64,000 bases of DNA, from assembly GCF_964355755.1 (NCBI RefSeq), contig NC_092678.1, positions 16,154,922 to 16,218,921 of the forward strand, given 5' to 3'. The notes below the pieces were generated by a model. The model was not told the DNA's origin and searched no databases. It was given only the letters and a program-made list of their open reading frames with translations. Made by a program: the position numbers and the translations under genes. This stretch comes from Antedon mediterranea (lineage: Eukaryota; Echinodermata; Crinoidea; Comatulida; Antedonidae). Below are positions 63,737 to 64,000 of this stretch, piece by piece. Numbering within the stretch: position 1 is the first letter of the stretch; each line of letters starts with the position of its first letter.

Positions 63737-64000
63737 ACCTCCGCCAAGGAGGTATATGTAATCGGTAGTGTGTGTTTGTTACTTGGCCAAATTGAAAATT
63801 GGCCAAGTATGTTGATTGGTGCGTGTTTGTTTGTTTGTTTGTTTGTTTGTCATCACTCTAGCGCTCACAGTTTTGAATCGAATGACTCCAAATTACTACC
63901 ATACATGTCACCTGGTGCAAGGACGACACTGCCCAATTTTGGTTAAAATCCGGACCACGGTTCCAATTCTGGGCCACTTTTAAAAATTATTTTCAGACCT
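63737..64000 (+). mobile_element. Hairpin-headed element, family C copy 2, preceded by a second hairpin, cut by window edge
   Basis: ACCTCC-GCCAA-GGAGGT hairpin at 63737-63753, then ACTTGGCCAA/TTGGCCAAGT hairpin at 63781-63808, a (TTTG)n run and the body shared with 48549-48775. Confidence 0.6.

Overview
The window is animal genomic DNA: spliced genes, AT-rich introns, many short terminal-inverted-repeat elements, tRNA-headed SINEs and minisatellites. A marine invertebrate deuterostome, most likely an echinoderm, is suggested by the C-type lectin/HYR/EGF receptor architecture, the SINE type, and the very frequent dispersed palindrome TAGGCCTA. The species assignment is inference.

Three genes are well supported. 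(1) A plus-strand cell-surface lectin gene (2309-10259): signal exon, a two-exon C-type lectin domain, an HYR domain, an EGF-like exon, then a tandem second copy of the same module, a transmembrane exon and a cytoplasmic tail. Copy 2 carries a 2-bp deletion in its HYR exon and a signal-like exon in the wrong phase. A pair of ~315-bp direct repeats, at 295-610 and 11158-11480, flanks the locus. (2) A single-exon plus-strand leucine-rich-repeat type I membrane protein (15123-16892). (3) A minus-strand DD3-3 family membrane protein, 12 exons over 41159-62688, whose first exon(s) lie beyond the right edge.

Weaker gene evidence: three phase-compatible minus-strand exons ending an unrecognised gene (21983-23218); a 190-codon minus-strand first exon of unknown family (26533-27102), possibly the start of the same gene; and a plus-strand terminal exon candidate with a poly(A) signal on its stop codon (27878-28143).

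The rest is mostly repeats. Minisatellites and microsatellites: 11560-12390 (ATC-type), 13029-13530 (86 bp), 16922-17791, 29836-30476, 31617-32560 (63 bp), 57903-58330 (24 bp). DNA elements: two MITE families with TAA/TTA target duplications (PIF/Harbinger-like), several foldback elements, a 2.5-kb transposon with ~515-bp inverted repeats and a 4-bp duplication whose transposase is split by a SINE (51700-54231), and elements whose left end is a perfect hairpin (6292-7050, 49646-51167, 48549, 63781). Nesting is clear in places: MITE in SINE at 39.3 kb, SINE in transposon at 52.8 kb, transposon in a 9.1-kb intron of the DD3-3 gene. Nothing bacterial, no CRISPR array and no rRNA was seen.
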